Assembly (NCBI RefSeq): GCF_009617755.1
Contig: NZ_BGZH01000001.1
Span: 2,108,001-2,172,000 of the forward strand
DNA from: Marinobacter salsuginis
Lineage (GTDB): Bacteria > Pseudomonadota > Gammaproteobacteria > Pseudomonadales > Oleiphilaceae
Direction: 5' to 3'
Length of the DNA: 64,000 nucleotides
Shown piece by piece: positions 1-8,798 of the stretch. Each line of letters starts with the position of its first letter. The first letter of the stretch is position 1. The notes beneath the pieces are model-generated. The model was given only the letters and a program-made list of their open reading frames with translations. It made no database searches and was not told the DNA's origin. The position numbers and the translations under genes are program-made.

Positions 1-2
1 TC

Positions 3-521
3 GCCTCCCTGGTGGGCTACGCCGGTGTCTATACCCTGTTCCTGAAGCGTGCTACGCCCCAGAACATCACCATAGGCGGTCTGGCCGGTGCCATGCCCCC
101 GCTGCTGGGTTGGACCGCCGTGACCGGCCAGGTTGAGGGCCATGCCCTGTTGCTGGTGCTGATCATTTTTGCCTGGACGCCTCCGCATTTCTGGGCACTG
201 GCCATCCACCGCAAGGAAGAATACGCGAAGGCGGGTATTCCGATGCTGCCGGTCACCCACGGCAACAAGTTCACCGAGCTTCACATTCTGCTCTACACGC
301 TGATGTTGCTGGCGGTCAGCCTGCTACCTTTTGTCACAGGCATGTCCGGCGGCATTTACCTGATGGGCGCCCTGGCCCTTGGCCTGCGCTTCCTGCAGTA
401 CGCAGTGCGGCTGTTGAAGGGTGATGACCGGCGGGTAGCCCTGAATACCTTCAAGTATTCCATCACTTACCTCATGGCGCTGTTTGTGGTATTGCTTGTG
501 GATCATTTTGTATTCTTCTGA
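3..521 (+). CDS. ctaB: Protoheme IX farnesyltransferase (heme O synthase), C-terminal part
   Basis: The window opens inside this gene; the visible 172 codons are the C-terminal half of a UbiA-type membrane prenyltransferase that converts heme B to heme O for cytochrome oxidase. The sequence shows several hydrophobic segments and the family-typical cytoplasmic loop [15 protein letters not shown] between them, followed by two further helices and a short hydrophobic end. The 5' end is outside the window, so the GTG at 12 is not a real start. The SCO-type copper chaperone downstream on the same strand supports a cytochrome c oxidase assembly operon. Symbol ctaB (also cyoE) is by family; confidence is high. 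Confidence 0.9.
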   Translation, partial: ASLVGYAGVYTLFLKRATPQNITIGGLAGAMPPLLGWTAVTGQVEGHALLLVLIIFAWTPPHFWALAIHRKEEYAKAGIPMLPVTHGNKFTELHILLYTLMLLAVSLLPFVTGMSGGIYLMGALALGLRFLQYAVRLLKGDDRRVALNTFKYSITYLMALFVVLLVDHFVFF

Positions 522-539
522 GTCAGACATTGTGCTGAC

Positions 540-642
540 GCAGGCGGGGATGGCTTTCCGAAACACGCTGTAAATACGTCCGTGTATTCTCGGCTCCGCC
601 ATCCATGGCTCCGCACGGTTTCGGAAAGCCATCCCCGCCTGC
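540..642. repeat. Long hairpin repeat, copy A (25-bp perfect arms)
   Basis: Positions 540-564 and 618-642 are perfect reverse complements. Between them lies a 53-nt interior with a short inner hairpin (around 573-585) and a 25-nt block at 592-616, reading GGCTCCGCCA then TCCATGGCTCCGCAC. The same 25-nt block occurs on the other strand inside copy C at 23506-23530. It sits between ctaB and sco, so it may modulate read-through or mRNA stability in the oxidase operon. There is no clear T-run, so it is not a classical terminator. Confidence 0.85.
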
Positions 643-669
643 TTATCTGATCAACGACGTGGACCACGC

Positions 670-1341
670 ATGAAAAGCTCCAGCTCTATTCGCCTTACCC
701 TGTTCTTCCTTCTGCTAATCGTTGTTCTGATCTTTGGACTGGTTGTGGGTCGGCAGGTATTTCTGGTGGGTAACCAGGAACCGATTCCGGCGCCGGAGCT
801 GACCGATTTCAATACCTATGTCTATGATCAGCCTAGGCAATTGGCAGAGTTCACGCTGACGGATGAGAACGGTGAAACGGTCACCCGGGAAAGCCTGAGG
901 GGTCGATGGACCTTTGCCTTCGTCGGCTACACCAATTGCCCGGATATCTGCCCGGCGGCCATGGCCAATCTGCGCCAGACCGACAAGCTGCTTTCGAAGG
1001 AGCTGCCCCAGCCCGATTACCTACTGGTTAGCGCCGATCCCGAGCATGACACTCCGGAAAAACTCAAAGCCTACACCGGTTTCTTCGGTGAGAACTTCCA
1101 CGGCCTGACCGGCGATCTCGACACCCTCCGGACATTGGCCAAAAGCCTGAGCGCTGTGTTCGTGCACCGGGAGGTGGACGGCGAGCTGCTGGTGGATCAC
1201 AGCGGCCACTTCGCCCTGCTGAATCCTGATGGCGAACTGGCTGCGGTGATCCAGCCACCCCATAATCCGCACAACCTGGCCGAGGCCTTCGAGCGGATCT
1301 ACCAGTGGGCGAAAGCCAATCGCGACCGGGTAAGCTCCTGA
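670..1341 (+). CDS. SCO1/SenC-family copper chaperone for cytochrome oxidase
   Basis: 223 aa. An N-terminal membrane anchor (about residues 8-27) precedes a periplasmic thioredoxin-fold domain. The copper-binding CxxxC is at C90 and C94 (GYTNCPDICP), and the conserved histidine is H177 (LLVDHSGHF), so all three Cu ligands are present. Family role: delivery of copper to the CuA centre of cytochrome c oxidase or redox maintenance of its cysteines. It follows ctaB on the same strand, as in many gammaproteobacterial cox clusters. The ATG at 670 is the only sensible start because it begins directly before the anchor. High confidence in family, moderate in exact partner. Confidence 0.92.
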   Translation: MKSSSSIRLTLFFLLLIVVLIFGLVVGRQVFLVGNQEPIPAPELTDFNTYVYDQPRQLAEFTLTDENGETVTRESLRGRWTFAFVGYTNCPDICPAAMANLRQTDKLLSKELPQPDYLLVSADPEHDTPEKLKAYTGFFGENFHGLTGDLDTLRTLAKSLSAVFVHREVDGELLVDHSGHFALLNPDGELAAVIQPPHNPHNLAEAFERIYQWAKANRDRVSS

Positions 1342-1361
1342 CGCCATAGAACCCGGAACCG

Positions 1362-3842
1362 ATGCTCCCGATTGATGCCATTCTCCCAGAGTTACAAGCA
1401 GCTCTGGAGCAAACCAGTACCGTGCTCCTGCAGGCCCCACCGGGCGCCGGCAAAACCACCCGTGTTCCCCTCGCGCTCCTCGATGCGTCCTGGCGTGGCG
1501 ATGGCAGGATCCTCATGCTCGAGCCCCGTCGCCTGGCGGCGCGGTCTGCGGCCCGATTCATGGCCAGGCAACTCAGTGAAAAGCCAGGCCAGACGGTTGG
1601 CTATCGCACACGGCTGGATACACAGGTTTCTCCCGCGACCCGCATTGAAGTGGTGACCGAGGGCATCCTGACCCGGCTGATCCAGGCCGACCCGATGCTG
1701 GAGGACTACGCGGCGGTCATCTTCGACGAGTTCCACGAGCGCTCGCTTCAGGCGGATCTTGGCCTTGCCCTGGTGCGGGAATCGCAGCAGGCGTTGCGGG
1801 AGGATCTGCGGCTGCTGGTGATGTCCGCGACCCTGGATACCGCACCCATCGCAAGGGTGCTGGGCGACGTGCCCGTTATTACCAGTGAGGGGCGCGCGTT
1901 TCCGGTGGAGGTCCATTACCGGCCGATGTCTCGCAACAGCCGCCCGGTGGACCAGGTTACGTCGGTGGTTCAGGAGGCCTTGAGGGATCAAACCGGCTCC
2001 CTGCTGGTGTTCCTGCCCGGTGCCGGAGAGATTCGCCGGGTCGAGCAGCAGCTGATTGGCAACCTGCCAGCCCGTGTGATGGTTGCACCGCTCTACGGCA
2101 ACCTGAAATCGGAGCAGCAGGATCAGGCCATCTCTCCCGCGCCCGTGGGCCAACGAAAGGTGGTGCTGGCCACGGCCATCGCCGAAACCAGTCTGACGAT
2201 TGAAGGCGTCCGGGTTGTGATCGACAGCGGCCAGCAGCGCCGGGCGGTGTTTGATCCCAACAGCGGCATGACGCGACTGGTGACCGGTCGGGTGTCGAAA
2301 GCGTCGGCGGAGCAGCGCAAGGGCCGGGCCGGTCGGGTCGAACCGGGGGTCTGTTATCGCTTGTGGAGCGAATCGGAACAGTTCGGTCTGGCCGACTACA
2401 CGCCCCCGGAAATCCTGGAGGCCGATCTGGCGCCTCTTGTTCTGGAGCTGGCCCAATGGGGTGCCCGGGAGGCCGCGTCCGTTGCCTGGATCGATCAGCC
2501 ACCGGCCGCTCACTGGCAACAGGCGGTGACACTGCTGCAATGGTTGGACTTGCTCGAACCCAATGGGGCCATTACGGATCATGGCAAGGCGGCCCGGGAA
2601 CTGGGGGCTCACCCGCGCCTCGCACATATGGTGTTGAAAGGTCGGGTAATCGGGCTTGGAGGGCCTGCTGCTGCACTGGCTGCCCTGCTGGAAGAGCGGG
2701 ATCTTCTGGGCTCTGGTGCCGGGGCAGACATGCACGAGCGGATTCGTGTTTTCTATGGGGAGCGACGTGATCGCACGCTGGATGCTGCTCGCCTGAAGGC
2801 CGTGCGCCAGTCGGCCAGGCGTCTTGCCGGGCCTGCTGCGACGGATGCGCCCATGCCGTCCGAGACGGAGGTAGGGCGGTTGCTGGCCCTGGCCTATCCG
2901 GATCGTATCGCGCGACGACGCCCTGGCAAGGCGCCCAGGTATCAACTCAGCAATGGCAAAGGCGCCGCACTGAGAGAGGATGATCCCCTGGCGCGGCACG
3001 AGTGGCTGGTGGCTGCGGAGCTGGATGGCAGGGCCCGGGAAGCCACCATTTACCTTGCGGCGCCGGTGGATATCCCGGATCTGGAGTCGGATCTGGCTGA
3101 CCATATCCACGACTCCGATGAGGCACTGTGGGACGAGGGGCAGGGCAAGATTATCGCCAGAGAGGTCCGTAAGCTGGGCGAACTGGTGCTGCAGGAAAAA
3201 CCCATTGCGCAGGTGGACCCGGAACTGGTTCAGCAGGGCCTGATCAATGCCATCCGGAAAAAGGGCCTGGCAAGCCTGCCCTGGACTGACGATGGCCTTC
3301 AGTGGCGGGCCCGTGTGCGGTTGCTCGCCGGGTCTTTCCCGGATGATGGCTGGCCGGACACAAGCGATGCGGCCTTGCTGGAAAATCTGGAGCACTGGCT
3401 TGGACCGTTTCTGGCCGGCATGAACCGGTGGTCTGATCTGGCCCGGATCGACCTGCTGCAGGCCCTGAACAGTTTGCTTGATTATCCGGCCCAGCAGCAG
3501 CTTCAGGCCCTGGCGCCGACGCACCTGACCATCCCGACGGGACAGCGGGTGCGCCTGGACTATACCGCCGACAATGGTCCGGTTCTGGCGGCCAAGCTGC
3601 AGGCCCTTTTCGGCTGGACGGAGACTCCGACCGTGGCAGGCGGGCGGAAACCGGTGGTGATCCATCTGCTGTCACCGGCCCAGCGCCCCCTTGCGGTCAC
3701 CGCGGATCTGGCCAGTTTCTGGTGCAACACCTATCCCGAGGTGCGCAAGGACATGCGTGGACGGTACCCCAAGCATCCCTGGCCGGAAGATCCCCTTACC
3801 GCCGAGGCCCAGCAGGGTACTAAAAAACGCCCTGCTCGCTGA
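1362..3842 (+). CDS. hrpB: ATP-dependent helicase HrpB
   Basis: 826 aa, the usual HrpB length. Motif I is QAPPGAGKTT (about residues 24-33) and the DEAH-type box is DEFHERS (122-128). Helicase C, HA2 and the HrpB-specific C-terminal domain follow. HrpB is a DExH-box helicase of uncertain physiological role, related to the HrpA RNA helicase. The gene starts 20 nt after sco and could be co-transcribed with it. Its last 23 nt overlap the end of the convergent gene at 3820-4650. High confidence. Confidence 0.95.
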   Translation: MLPIDAILPELQAALEQTSTVLLQAPPGAGKTTRVPLALLDASWRGDGRILMLEPRRLAARSAARFMARQLSEKPGQTVGYRTRLDTQVSPATRIEVVTEGILTRLIQADPMLEDYAAVIFDEFHERSLQADLGLALVRESQQALREDLRLLVMSATLDTAPIARVLGDVPVITSEGRAFPVEVHYRPMSRNSRPVDQVTSVVQEALRDQTGSLLVFLPGAGEIRRVEQQLIGNLPARVMVAPLYGNLKSEQQDQAISPAPVGQRKVVLATAIAETSLTIEGVRVVIDSGQQRRAVFDPNSGMTRLVTGRVSKASAEQRKGRAGRVEPGVCYRLWSESEQFGLADYTPPEILEADLAPLVLELAQWGAREAASVAWIDQPPAAHWQQAVTLLQWLDLLEPNGAITDHGKAARELGAHPRLAHMVLKGRVIGLGGPAAALAALLEERDLLGSGAGADMHERIRVFYGERRDRTLDAARLKAVRQSARRLAGPAATDAPMPSETEVGRLLALAYPDRIARRRPGKAPRYQLSNGKGAALREDDPLARHEWLVAAELDGRAREATIYLAAPVDIPDLESDLADHIHDSDEALWDEGQGKIIAREVRKLGELVLQEKPIAQVDPELVQQGLINAIRKKGLASLPWTDDGLQWRARVRLLAGSFPDDGWPDTSDAALLENLEHWLGPFLAGMNRWSDLARIDLLQALNSLLDYPAQQQLQALAPTHLTIPTGQRVRLDYTADNGPVLAAKLQALFGWTETPTVAGGRKPVVIHLLSPAQRPLAVTADLASFWCNTYPEVRKDMRGRYPKHPWPEDPLTAEAQQGTKKRPAR

Positions 3843-4650
3843 TCCGATGGCTGACCAAGGCGTGTGGCACCCGCTCAAAATAGACGTTCCGGTGAGTTAT
3901 CCACTCCCCTTCAGGTGCGTTGAGCTCGTCGGCTGGCATTTCCTCAAGCTCGACCAAACCGGGATTCGCGTCGCTATTGCGGAAGCTGTCCGCGAGAACC
4001 CAGAAAGATTTGCCGGCAGCCCGTGCTGCCAGGGCCAGCAGGTAGGTTCCGCTTTTGTTGATAAAACAGCCATCGTCCAGCCAGGTATCACACCCGGTGA
4101 TCACCACATCGGCTTCCGGGACAAAGAGGCCCATCTGCGCATCCGTAATCAGCGTGACAGGCACTGAGAGTTCATCCAGGGCACGTGCCAGGGAGTGACC
4201 CTCAAACCCCGGACTGCTCTGGGTACAGATAACGGAAAAGCTCTGCTGGTTCTCGGCCATGCTCCGGAACAGGGCCAGGACGACTGAGCTGGCACTGTGG
4301 GTCATGATCACGGGGGTTGTCGGCAAATGCTCACGGGCGTGCCGGGCAATGGTGGTGGTGGCGTCCTGTAACTGATCGCGCGTATCGAGGATGGCCGCTC
4401 GCGCGGCGTGTGGATCGCTGCTCAATCGCTGTTCGATCATGGCCAGCGCATTGTCGATCACGATCATGCTAGGTCGGGCCGTCCTCAGTTCCGCTAGCAG
4501 ACGGGAAAGGATCTCGACGTCCGGCGCAACCTCGTCCAGGTAGGACAAAAGTTCGTTGAGGGTATTCAGCGCCAACTGGGTCGCGCCGGACTGAACGTCT
4601 GCTCGTAGCCCGGTCAGGATGGACTGTGCTCTGGAATCAAGTCCCTGCAT
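3820..4650 (-). CDS. Initiation factor 2B-like protein (eIF2B/MtnA/RBPI superfamily)
   Basis: 276 aa with the two-part architecture of eIF2B-alpha-like proteins: a helical N-terminal region, then a Rossmann-like domain with VIMTHSASSVV, FSVICTQSSPGFEGHSLA and the GCDTWLDDGCFINKSGTYLLALAAR stretch typical of this superfamily (the residues between these blocks are omitted). Bacterial members include methylthioribose-1-phosphate isomerase and sugar-phosphate isomerases, but this one is not clearly MtnA, so substrate is unknown. I chose ATG 4650 over 4674 because AGGGA lies 8 nt before it. Divergent from the ATP-grasp gene at 4793; its 3' end overlaps hrpB by 23 nt. Confidence 0.72.
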   Translation of the reverse strand: MQGLDSRAQSILTGLRADVQSGATQLALNTLNELLSYLDEVAPDVEILSRLLAELRTARPSMIVIDNALAMIEQRLSSDPHAARAAILDTRDQLQDATTTIARHAREHLPTTPVIMTHSASSVVLALFRSMAENQQSFSVICTQSSPGFEGHSLARALDELSVPVTLITDAQMGLFVPEADVVITGCDTWLDDGCFINKSGTYLLALAARAAGKSFWVLADSFRNSDANPGLVELEEMPADELNAPEGEWITHRNVYFERVPHALVSHRISEQGVF

Positions 4651-4792
4651 TCTGTCTGTCCCTTCACCTTGCATGATTCAAGGGTAGCACCAGTAAGGCT
4701 TTTTCCTGATGCCCCGCCGGGAAAATACCGCTTGCCTGAAGTGTATCCCTGTATAAAATACGCGCAATTCAATCCTTGAGTGCGCAGTATCC

Positions 4793-5611
4793 ATGCACCT
4801 TGTTTCCTTCGATATTTTCCGGACCCTGGGCTTTCCCAACACCACCGTTCTGAAGCCGGACCAGTTTCTGCGCCATAAAGAATTGTTGCGGGAGGCTGAT
4901 TGGGTCCTGTTCCCCGAATACTGGCAGCTGAACGCCCTGGTTCATGGACTCAAATGCCGGGTATTTCCGAGTGTTGCAAGCTACCGCATCGGCCATGACA
5001 AGGTCGAGATGACCCGGGCGTTTCAGGCGGTGGCCCCGGAGCACACACCCTGGACGATGGTCGAGGCGAATGGCCCGTTGGAACGGGACATGATCTGGGA
5101 CACCATGTCCCATCCGTTCGTGGCGAAGCTGCCGAAGGCCAGTATGGGCGAGGGGGTTTGGCTGATCGAAACCCGTGAGGATTGGCGGCGCTATTGCGAG
5201 TGCACTGATGTTCTGTATGCCCAGGAATACCTGCCTCTCGACCGCGATGCCCGTGTTGTGGTGGTTGGTGATCGGGTGCTGACGGCCTATTGGCGAACTC
5301 AGGCTGATCAGGGCTTCTACAATAACGTCGCTCGCGGCGGCCGCATCGATACGAGTCCGGTACCCGAGGTAATGACCGATCTGGCGTTAAGACTTGCCCG
5401 GGAATTGGGTGTTGATCACGCCGGTTTTGATATTGCCCTGGTGGAAGGCTATCCCTACGTGCTGGAATTCAACCGGCTTTTTGGCAATCAGGGTCTCGGT
5501 CAGGGTACCGAATTGCAGGAGGCGATACTGGGCTATCTTAGGAAGCAGACTGCGCCGGAAGACCCGGATGGGCCCACAGAGCCGACGCCACTCTGGCCAG
5601 TGGCCGTCTGA
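4793..5611 (+). CDS. ATP-grasp domain protein, RimK-like
   Basis: 272 aa. The sequence has the layout of a RimK-type ATP-grasp ligase: an N-terminal pre-ATP-grasp part, then HPFVAKLPKASMGEGVWLI (ATP-binding strand and glycine-rich loop), the hinge YAQEYLPLDRDARVVVVGDRV, and the metal-binding end GFDIALVEG with VLEFNRLFGNQG. Such enzymes join a carboxylate to an amine or thiol using ATP; nothing here identifies the substrates. It is divergent from the eIF2B-like gene with 142 nt between, and a promoter-like TATAAAATA lies about 40 nt before the start. Family call solid, function unknown. Confidence 0.75.
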   Translation: MHLVSFDIFRTLGFPNTTVLKPDQFLRHKELLREADWVLFPEYWQLNALVHGLKCRVFPSVASYRIGHDKVEMTRAFQAVAPEHTPWTMVEANGPLERDMIWDTMSHPFVAKLPKASMGEGVWLIETREDWRRYCECTDVLYAQEYLPLDRDARVVVVGDRVLTAYWRTQADQGFYNNVARGGRIDTSPVPEVMTDLALRLARELGVDHAGFDIALVEGYPYVLEFNRLFGNQGLGQGTELQEAILGYLRKQTAPEDPDGPTEPTPLWPVAV

Positions 5612-5712
5612 GGGTTTTCCCGCGAGATTTCATGCCATTGGCGGTGCTGACGTCGTTCATTACTTATGGGTAGATATGCTCATATCCGGGCCTGAAAAAA
5701 AGCCCGATGATC

Positions 5713-5757
5713 GCGCCATCTTATGGGTGCTGCAGCCTTGCTGTGGCGCCTTTTTTT
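5713..5757 (+). terminator. Hairpin with T-run between the ATP-grasp and decarboxylase genes
   Basis: GCGCCA (5713-5718) pairs with TGGCGC (5744-5749) and is followed by seven T (5751-5757). The 25-nt loop contains the palindrome GCTGCAGC. A second small stem, CGGGC/GCCCG (5687-5691 and 5702-5706), lies just upstream. It may end the ATP-grasp transcript or act as a leader attenuator, since the decarboxylase start codon is only 35 nt later. Confidence 0.55.
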
Positions 5758-5791
5758 ATGTCTGTTTGCCCTGTGGAGGGACACACCACCC

Positions 5792-6967
5792 ATGACCGAA
5801 GCCGCTAACGCTAACATCGCCGATTACTACGAAGCTGAGACTTTCAAGCGCATCAAGGACTTTGCCGACGGCAAGGAAACCCCGTTTGTGGTGATTGATA
5901 CCGCAACGATTGATCGTCAGTACGACGAGCTCATCGAGGGTTTTCCCTACGCCAAGGTCTACTACGCGGTGAAAGCCAATCCGGCGCCGCAGATACTGAC
6001 CATGCTGCGTGATAAAGGTGCCTGTTTCGATATCGCATCGGTGTATGAGCTGGACAAGGTGATGGCCCTGGGCGTGACCGGTGAGCGGATCAGCTACGGC
6101 AATACCATCAAGAAGGCGAAGGACATTCGCACCTTCTACGAGAAGGGTGTTCGGATGTTCGCCACAGACTCGGAAGCAGACCTTCGCAACATCGCTAAGG
6201 CGGCCCCCGGCTCGAAGGTGTACGTGCGCATCCTGACCGAAGGCACCCTGACCGCCGACTGGCCGCTGTCCCGCAAGTTCGGCTGCCAGACTGACATGGC
6301 CATGGATCTGTTGATCCTGGCCCGTGACCTGGGCCTGGTACCTTACGGTGTGTCGTTCCACGTGGGTTCCCAGCAGCGGGAAATCGGCGCCTGGGACGCG
6401 GCCCTGAACAAGGTGAAGGTGATTTTCGAGCGCCTGAAGGAAGAGGACGGCATCGAGCTGAAGATGATCAACATGGGTGGCGGTTTCCCGGCCAATTACA
6501 TCACCCGCACCAACGAGCTGAAGGTGTACGCGGAGGAGATTGCCCGGTTCCTGCACGAGGATTTTGGCGCGGAGCTGCCGGAGATCATCATCGAGCCGGG
6601 CCGTTCACTGATTTCCAATGCCGGTGTGCTGGTGAGTGAGGTGGTGCTGATTTCCCGGAAATCCCGCACTGCCCTGCACCGCTGGGTGTTTACCGATGTG
6701 GGCAAGTTTTCAGGCCTGATCGAGACGCTGGATGAGGCGATCAAGTTTCCGATCTGGACCGAGAAGGTGGGCGAAGGCGAGGACTGTGTGATTGCCGGGC
6801 CGACGTGTGACAGTGCCGATATCATGTACGAGCACCACAAGTATCCGTTGCCGTTGAATCTGGCGATTGGGGATCGGATGTATTGGTTGTCTACCGGTGC
6901 TTATACCACGACGTATAGCGCCATTGAGTTTAATGGGTTTCCTCCGTTGAAGGACTATTACATCTGA
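5792..6967 (+). CDS. PLP-dependent ornithine/lysine decarboxylase (alanine-racemase fold)
   Basis: 391 aa, fold type III. The PLP lysine is K61 in YYAVKANPAP; HVGSQ, the glycine-rich GGGFP and the C-terminal catalytic cysteine of GPTCDSADIMYE are all present, matching eukaryotic-type ornithine decarboxylases rather than the large SpeC form. It would make putrescine (or cadaverine) in the cytoplasm. An in-frame start at 5723 exists, but GGAGGG at 5775-5780 with suitable spacing and the family N-terminus favour ATG 5792. A hairpin with T-run lies directly upstream. A spermidine-synthase-like gene occurs far away at 63006. Substrate choice between ornithine and lysine cannot be read from sequence alone. 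Confidence 0.88.
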   Translation: MTEAANANIADYYEAETFKRIKDFADGKETPFVVIDTATIDRQYDELIEGFPYAKVYYAVKANPAPQILTMLRDKGACFDIASVYELDKVMALGVTGERISYGNTIKKAKDIRTFYEKGVRMFATDSEADLRNIAKAAPGSKVYVRILTEGTLTADWPLSRKFGCQTDMAMDLLILARDLGLVPYGVSFHVGSQQREIGAWDAALNKVKVIFERLKEEDGIELKMINMGGGFPANYITRTNELKVYAEEIARFLHEDFGAELPEIIIEPGRSLISNAGVLVSEVVLISRKSRTALHRWVFTDVGKFSGLIETLDEAIKFPIWTEKVGEGEDCVIAGPTCDSADIMYEHHKYPLPLNLAIGDRMYWLSTGAYTTTYSAIEFNGFPPLKDYYI

Positions 6968-6988
6968 CCATGTATTAGTTCGGAGTCT

Positions 6989-7083
6989 GGCCGCGGGGCG
7001 GGGGTGTCCTTTCCTCTGGGAAAAACAACTCGCTTTGCTCAGACATTTTTTCCCGGCGGAAAGGACACCCCCGCCCCACGGCC
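6989..7083. repeat. Long hairpin repeat, copy B (25-bp arms, one mismatch)
   Basis: 6989-7013 and 7059-7083 are reverse complements apart from position 6994/7078. The interior (7014-7058) is different from copies A and C: it has GGGAAAAA on one side and TTTTTTCCC on the other, around CTCGCTTTGCTCAGAC. It lies between the convergent decarboxylase and MFS genes. With A- and T-rich flanks inside the stem, it could work as a bidirectional terminator. Confidence 0.8.
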
Positions 7084-7137
7084 GTTCCGGCTGGATACGG
7101 GGAGTCCGCGAAGGGAAAATTGGTATTCAGAGAAGGA

Positions 7138-8346
7138 TCAGCTTTCGGGCTGGTCCTTTTTTCGTTCCAGATTCAGGGTAAAGGCTAGGGGCAATACCAG
7201 CAGGCCGTAGGTGATCATCAGCATCAGGGCGTGGCGGGCATCGCCTGTCCAGTCGGCGACGACACCGCCAAGCATGGGCACGCAAAAAGCGACGGTGTAA
7301 CCGACCAGAAAGGTGCCGGCGGAGAGGCGGCCAGTTTCGGCGGCGGAGACCACCAGCGGAGGTATCGCGACAAGCAGGATCAGGAGCATGCCGGCGACCA
7401 AGCTCATGAGGGTGGCACTGACGATGGACCACCAGCCGTTGAGCATGACCGCGCCAATGGCGCCGAGCAGGCTGATGCTGGCCAGTGTGGCGATGACGCC
7501 ACGACGGCCGACCCAGTAGCGCGCCATTTTCAGCATGATCAGGGAAGCGAAGACCTGAGCAAGGTTGTACCAGAACAGGGCGTCCGGCAGTTTGTCGAAC
7601 TGGCCCTGATGCTGCAGAAGGTTGCCCATGTACGCGTTGAGGCCAAAAAACAATGAGCCGGAGAGGCCGAGCAGAAGACCGATTCTCAGGGTCAAGGGGT
7701 TATGCCAGTCCGGTAGCCAGGCCACTTTTCGCACCGGTTTGGCCCGGTCCCGTTTGGGTAGGAACAGGGCCGCAGCAATCAGCAGCCCCGGGAGTGACCA
7801 GGCCAATAGGGTGGCGCGCCAGCTGTTATCCAGCAGGGGCATGAGCACAGGCAGCGTGATGCCGGCACCGATGAACTCCCCCATCAGCATGCCGTTCATG
7901 TAGATCGCCGAGCCTAACGCGAGGTGGTGGGGTTCCAGCCATCGGGGCAGCAGTGCCGGCAGTGACGGTTGCATCATGGAGACGCCGATACCCATGACTG
8001 CACTGGCAATCATCAGGGTCAGGGTGTCGGGCATCAGGCCGCGCCCGGCGGAGCCGATCACCATGATCACCATGGCCAGAGCCAGGGTATTGCGGGGGCC
8101 AATCCGGGCAATGGCCAGTGAGCCGGGCATGGAGCCTATGGCCAGCATCAGGATGGGCAGGGTGGTCAGGGCGCCGGTGAGGGCCTGGGTTAATGCCAGT
8201 TCATCACCAATGAACGGCGCCAGGGGCGGTGCAACCAGTACGGGTATGCGCAGGTAAACTCCGGCCAGCCAAAGCAACACCGCCACCGGCAGCAGCCTGG
8301 CTGGCGGTGGCGGTGTGGTCGCGGCCTGGGGTTCAGCCACGCTCAA
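7138..8346 (-). CDS. MFS transporter, CynX/NimT-like
   Basis: 402 aa with about twelve hydrophobic segments after a proline-rich N-terminus, in the style of the cyanate/nitroimidazole (CynX/NimT) branch of the major facilitator superfamily. The first in-frame start is TTG at 8346, with GTG at 8340 as an alternative; no ATG occurs before the first membrane helix. The start lies only 6 nt after the stop of ectC, so the two genes are probably translationally coupled. Substrate unknown; the link to ectC suggests a small zwitterionic or organic solute, which is inference only. Confidence 0.8.
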   Translation of the reverse strand: MSVAEPQAATTPPPPARLLPVAVLLWLAGVYLRIPVLVAPPLAPFIGDELALTQALTGALTTLPILMLAIGSMPGSLAIARIGPRNTLALAMVIMVIGSAGRGLMPDTLTLMIASAVMGIGVSMMQPSLPALLPRWLEPHHLALGSAIYMNGMLMGEFIGAGITLPVLMPLLDNSWRATLLAWSLPGLLIAAALFLPKRDRAKPVRKVAWLPDWHNPLTLRIGLLLGLSGSLFFGLNAYMGNLLQHQGQFDKLPDALFWYNLAQVFASLIMLKMARYWVGRRGVIATLASISLLGAIGAVMLNGWWSIVSATLMSLVAGMLLILLVAIPPLVVSAAETGRLSAGTFLVGYTVAFCVPMLGGVVADWTGDARHALMLMITYGLLVLPLAFTLNLERKKDQPES

Positions 8347-8352
8347 AACGAA

Positions 8353-8748
8353 TCAGTCTTCGCCGGTATCTGGCAGGTAGGCGCCGTCTTCGTCGTGGAC
8401 TTCACGGCCGGTTACCGGCGGGTTGAAGGCACAGATCAGGCGCATGTCCTCGGTGCCACCGTACAGGGTGTGCTGGTCATGCTTGTCGAGTGCGTAGAGC
8501 GTGCCGTCGGTGATCTCGTGAGTTTCACCAGTGGCTTTGTCCAGAATTTTGCCGTTACCGGCGACGCAGTAGACCGCTTCCAGGTGGTGTTTGTACCAGA
8601 GGTTCAGTTCGGCGCCTGCCGGGATAATGGTCTCGTGGAAGGAGAAGCCCATGCCGTCTTTCTTGAGCAGCATGCGGCGACTGGTCCAGCCGGGGCCGTG
8701 TACTTCGCGCTCGGTACCGATGATGTCTTGCACTCGTACGATTTTCAT
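8353..8748 (-). CDS. ectC: Ectoine synthase, encoded without ectA or ectB
   Basis: 131 aa, the normal EctC length. EctC is a cupin that cyclises N-gamma-acetyl-diaminobutyrate to the compatible solute ectoine. Residues matching the described iron ligands, E57, Y85 and H93, are present, as are T40 and Y52, so the active site looks intact. ATG 8748 was chosen over 8754 because GAGGA lies 6 nt before it and abuts the upstream ATG. No ectA, ectB or ask_ect is next to it; upstream is a GTPase gene (51-nt gap) and downstream an MFS gene. A weak promoter (GTTCAA 8808-8813, AGTATA 8783-8788 on the plus strand) may sit in the gap. ectAB may lie elsewhere in the genome. Confidence 0.93.
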   Translation of the reverse strand: MKIVRVQDIIGTEREVHGPGWTSRRMLLKKDGMGFSFHETIIPAGAELNLWYKHHLEAVYCVAGNGKILDKATGETHEITDGTLYALDKHDQHTLYGGTEDMRLICAFNPPVTGREVHDEDGAYLPDTGED

Positions 8749-8798
8749 TCGCATTCCTCATTTTGTGATGGAATAGCCTTTAAGTATAAACATCGTTT

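Noticed and set aside
1392..3665. A 757-codon minus-strand frame opposite hrpB
   Set aside because: Composition typical of antisense GC-rich shadows and no motif; hrpB on the other strand has all helicase motifs.
8353..8748. An ectABC osmolyte operon
   Set aside because: No ectA, ectB or aspartokinase gene is adjacent on either side, so ectC is reported as an orphan.
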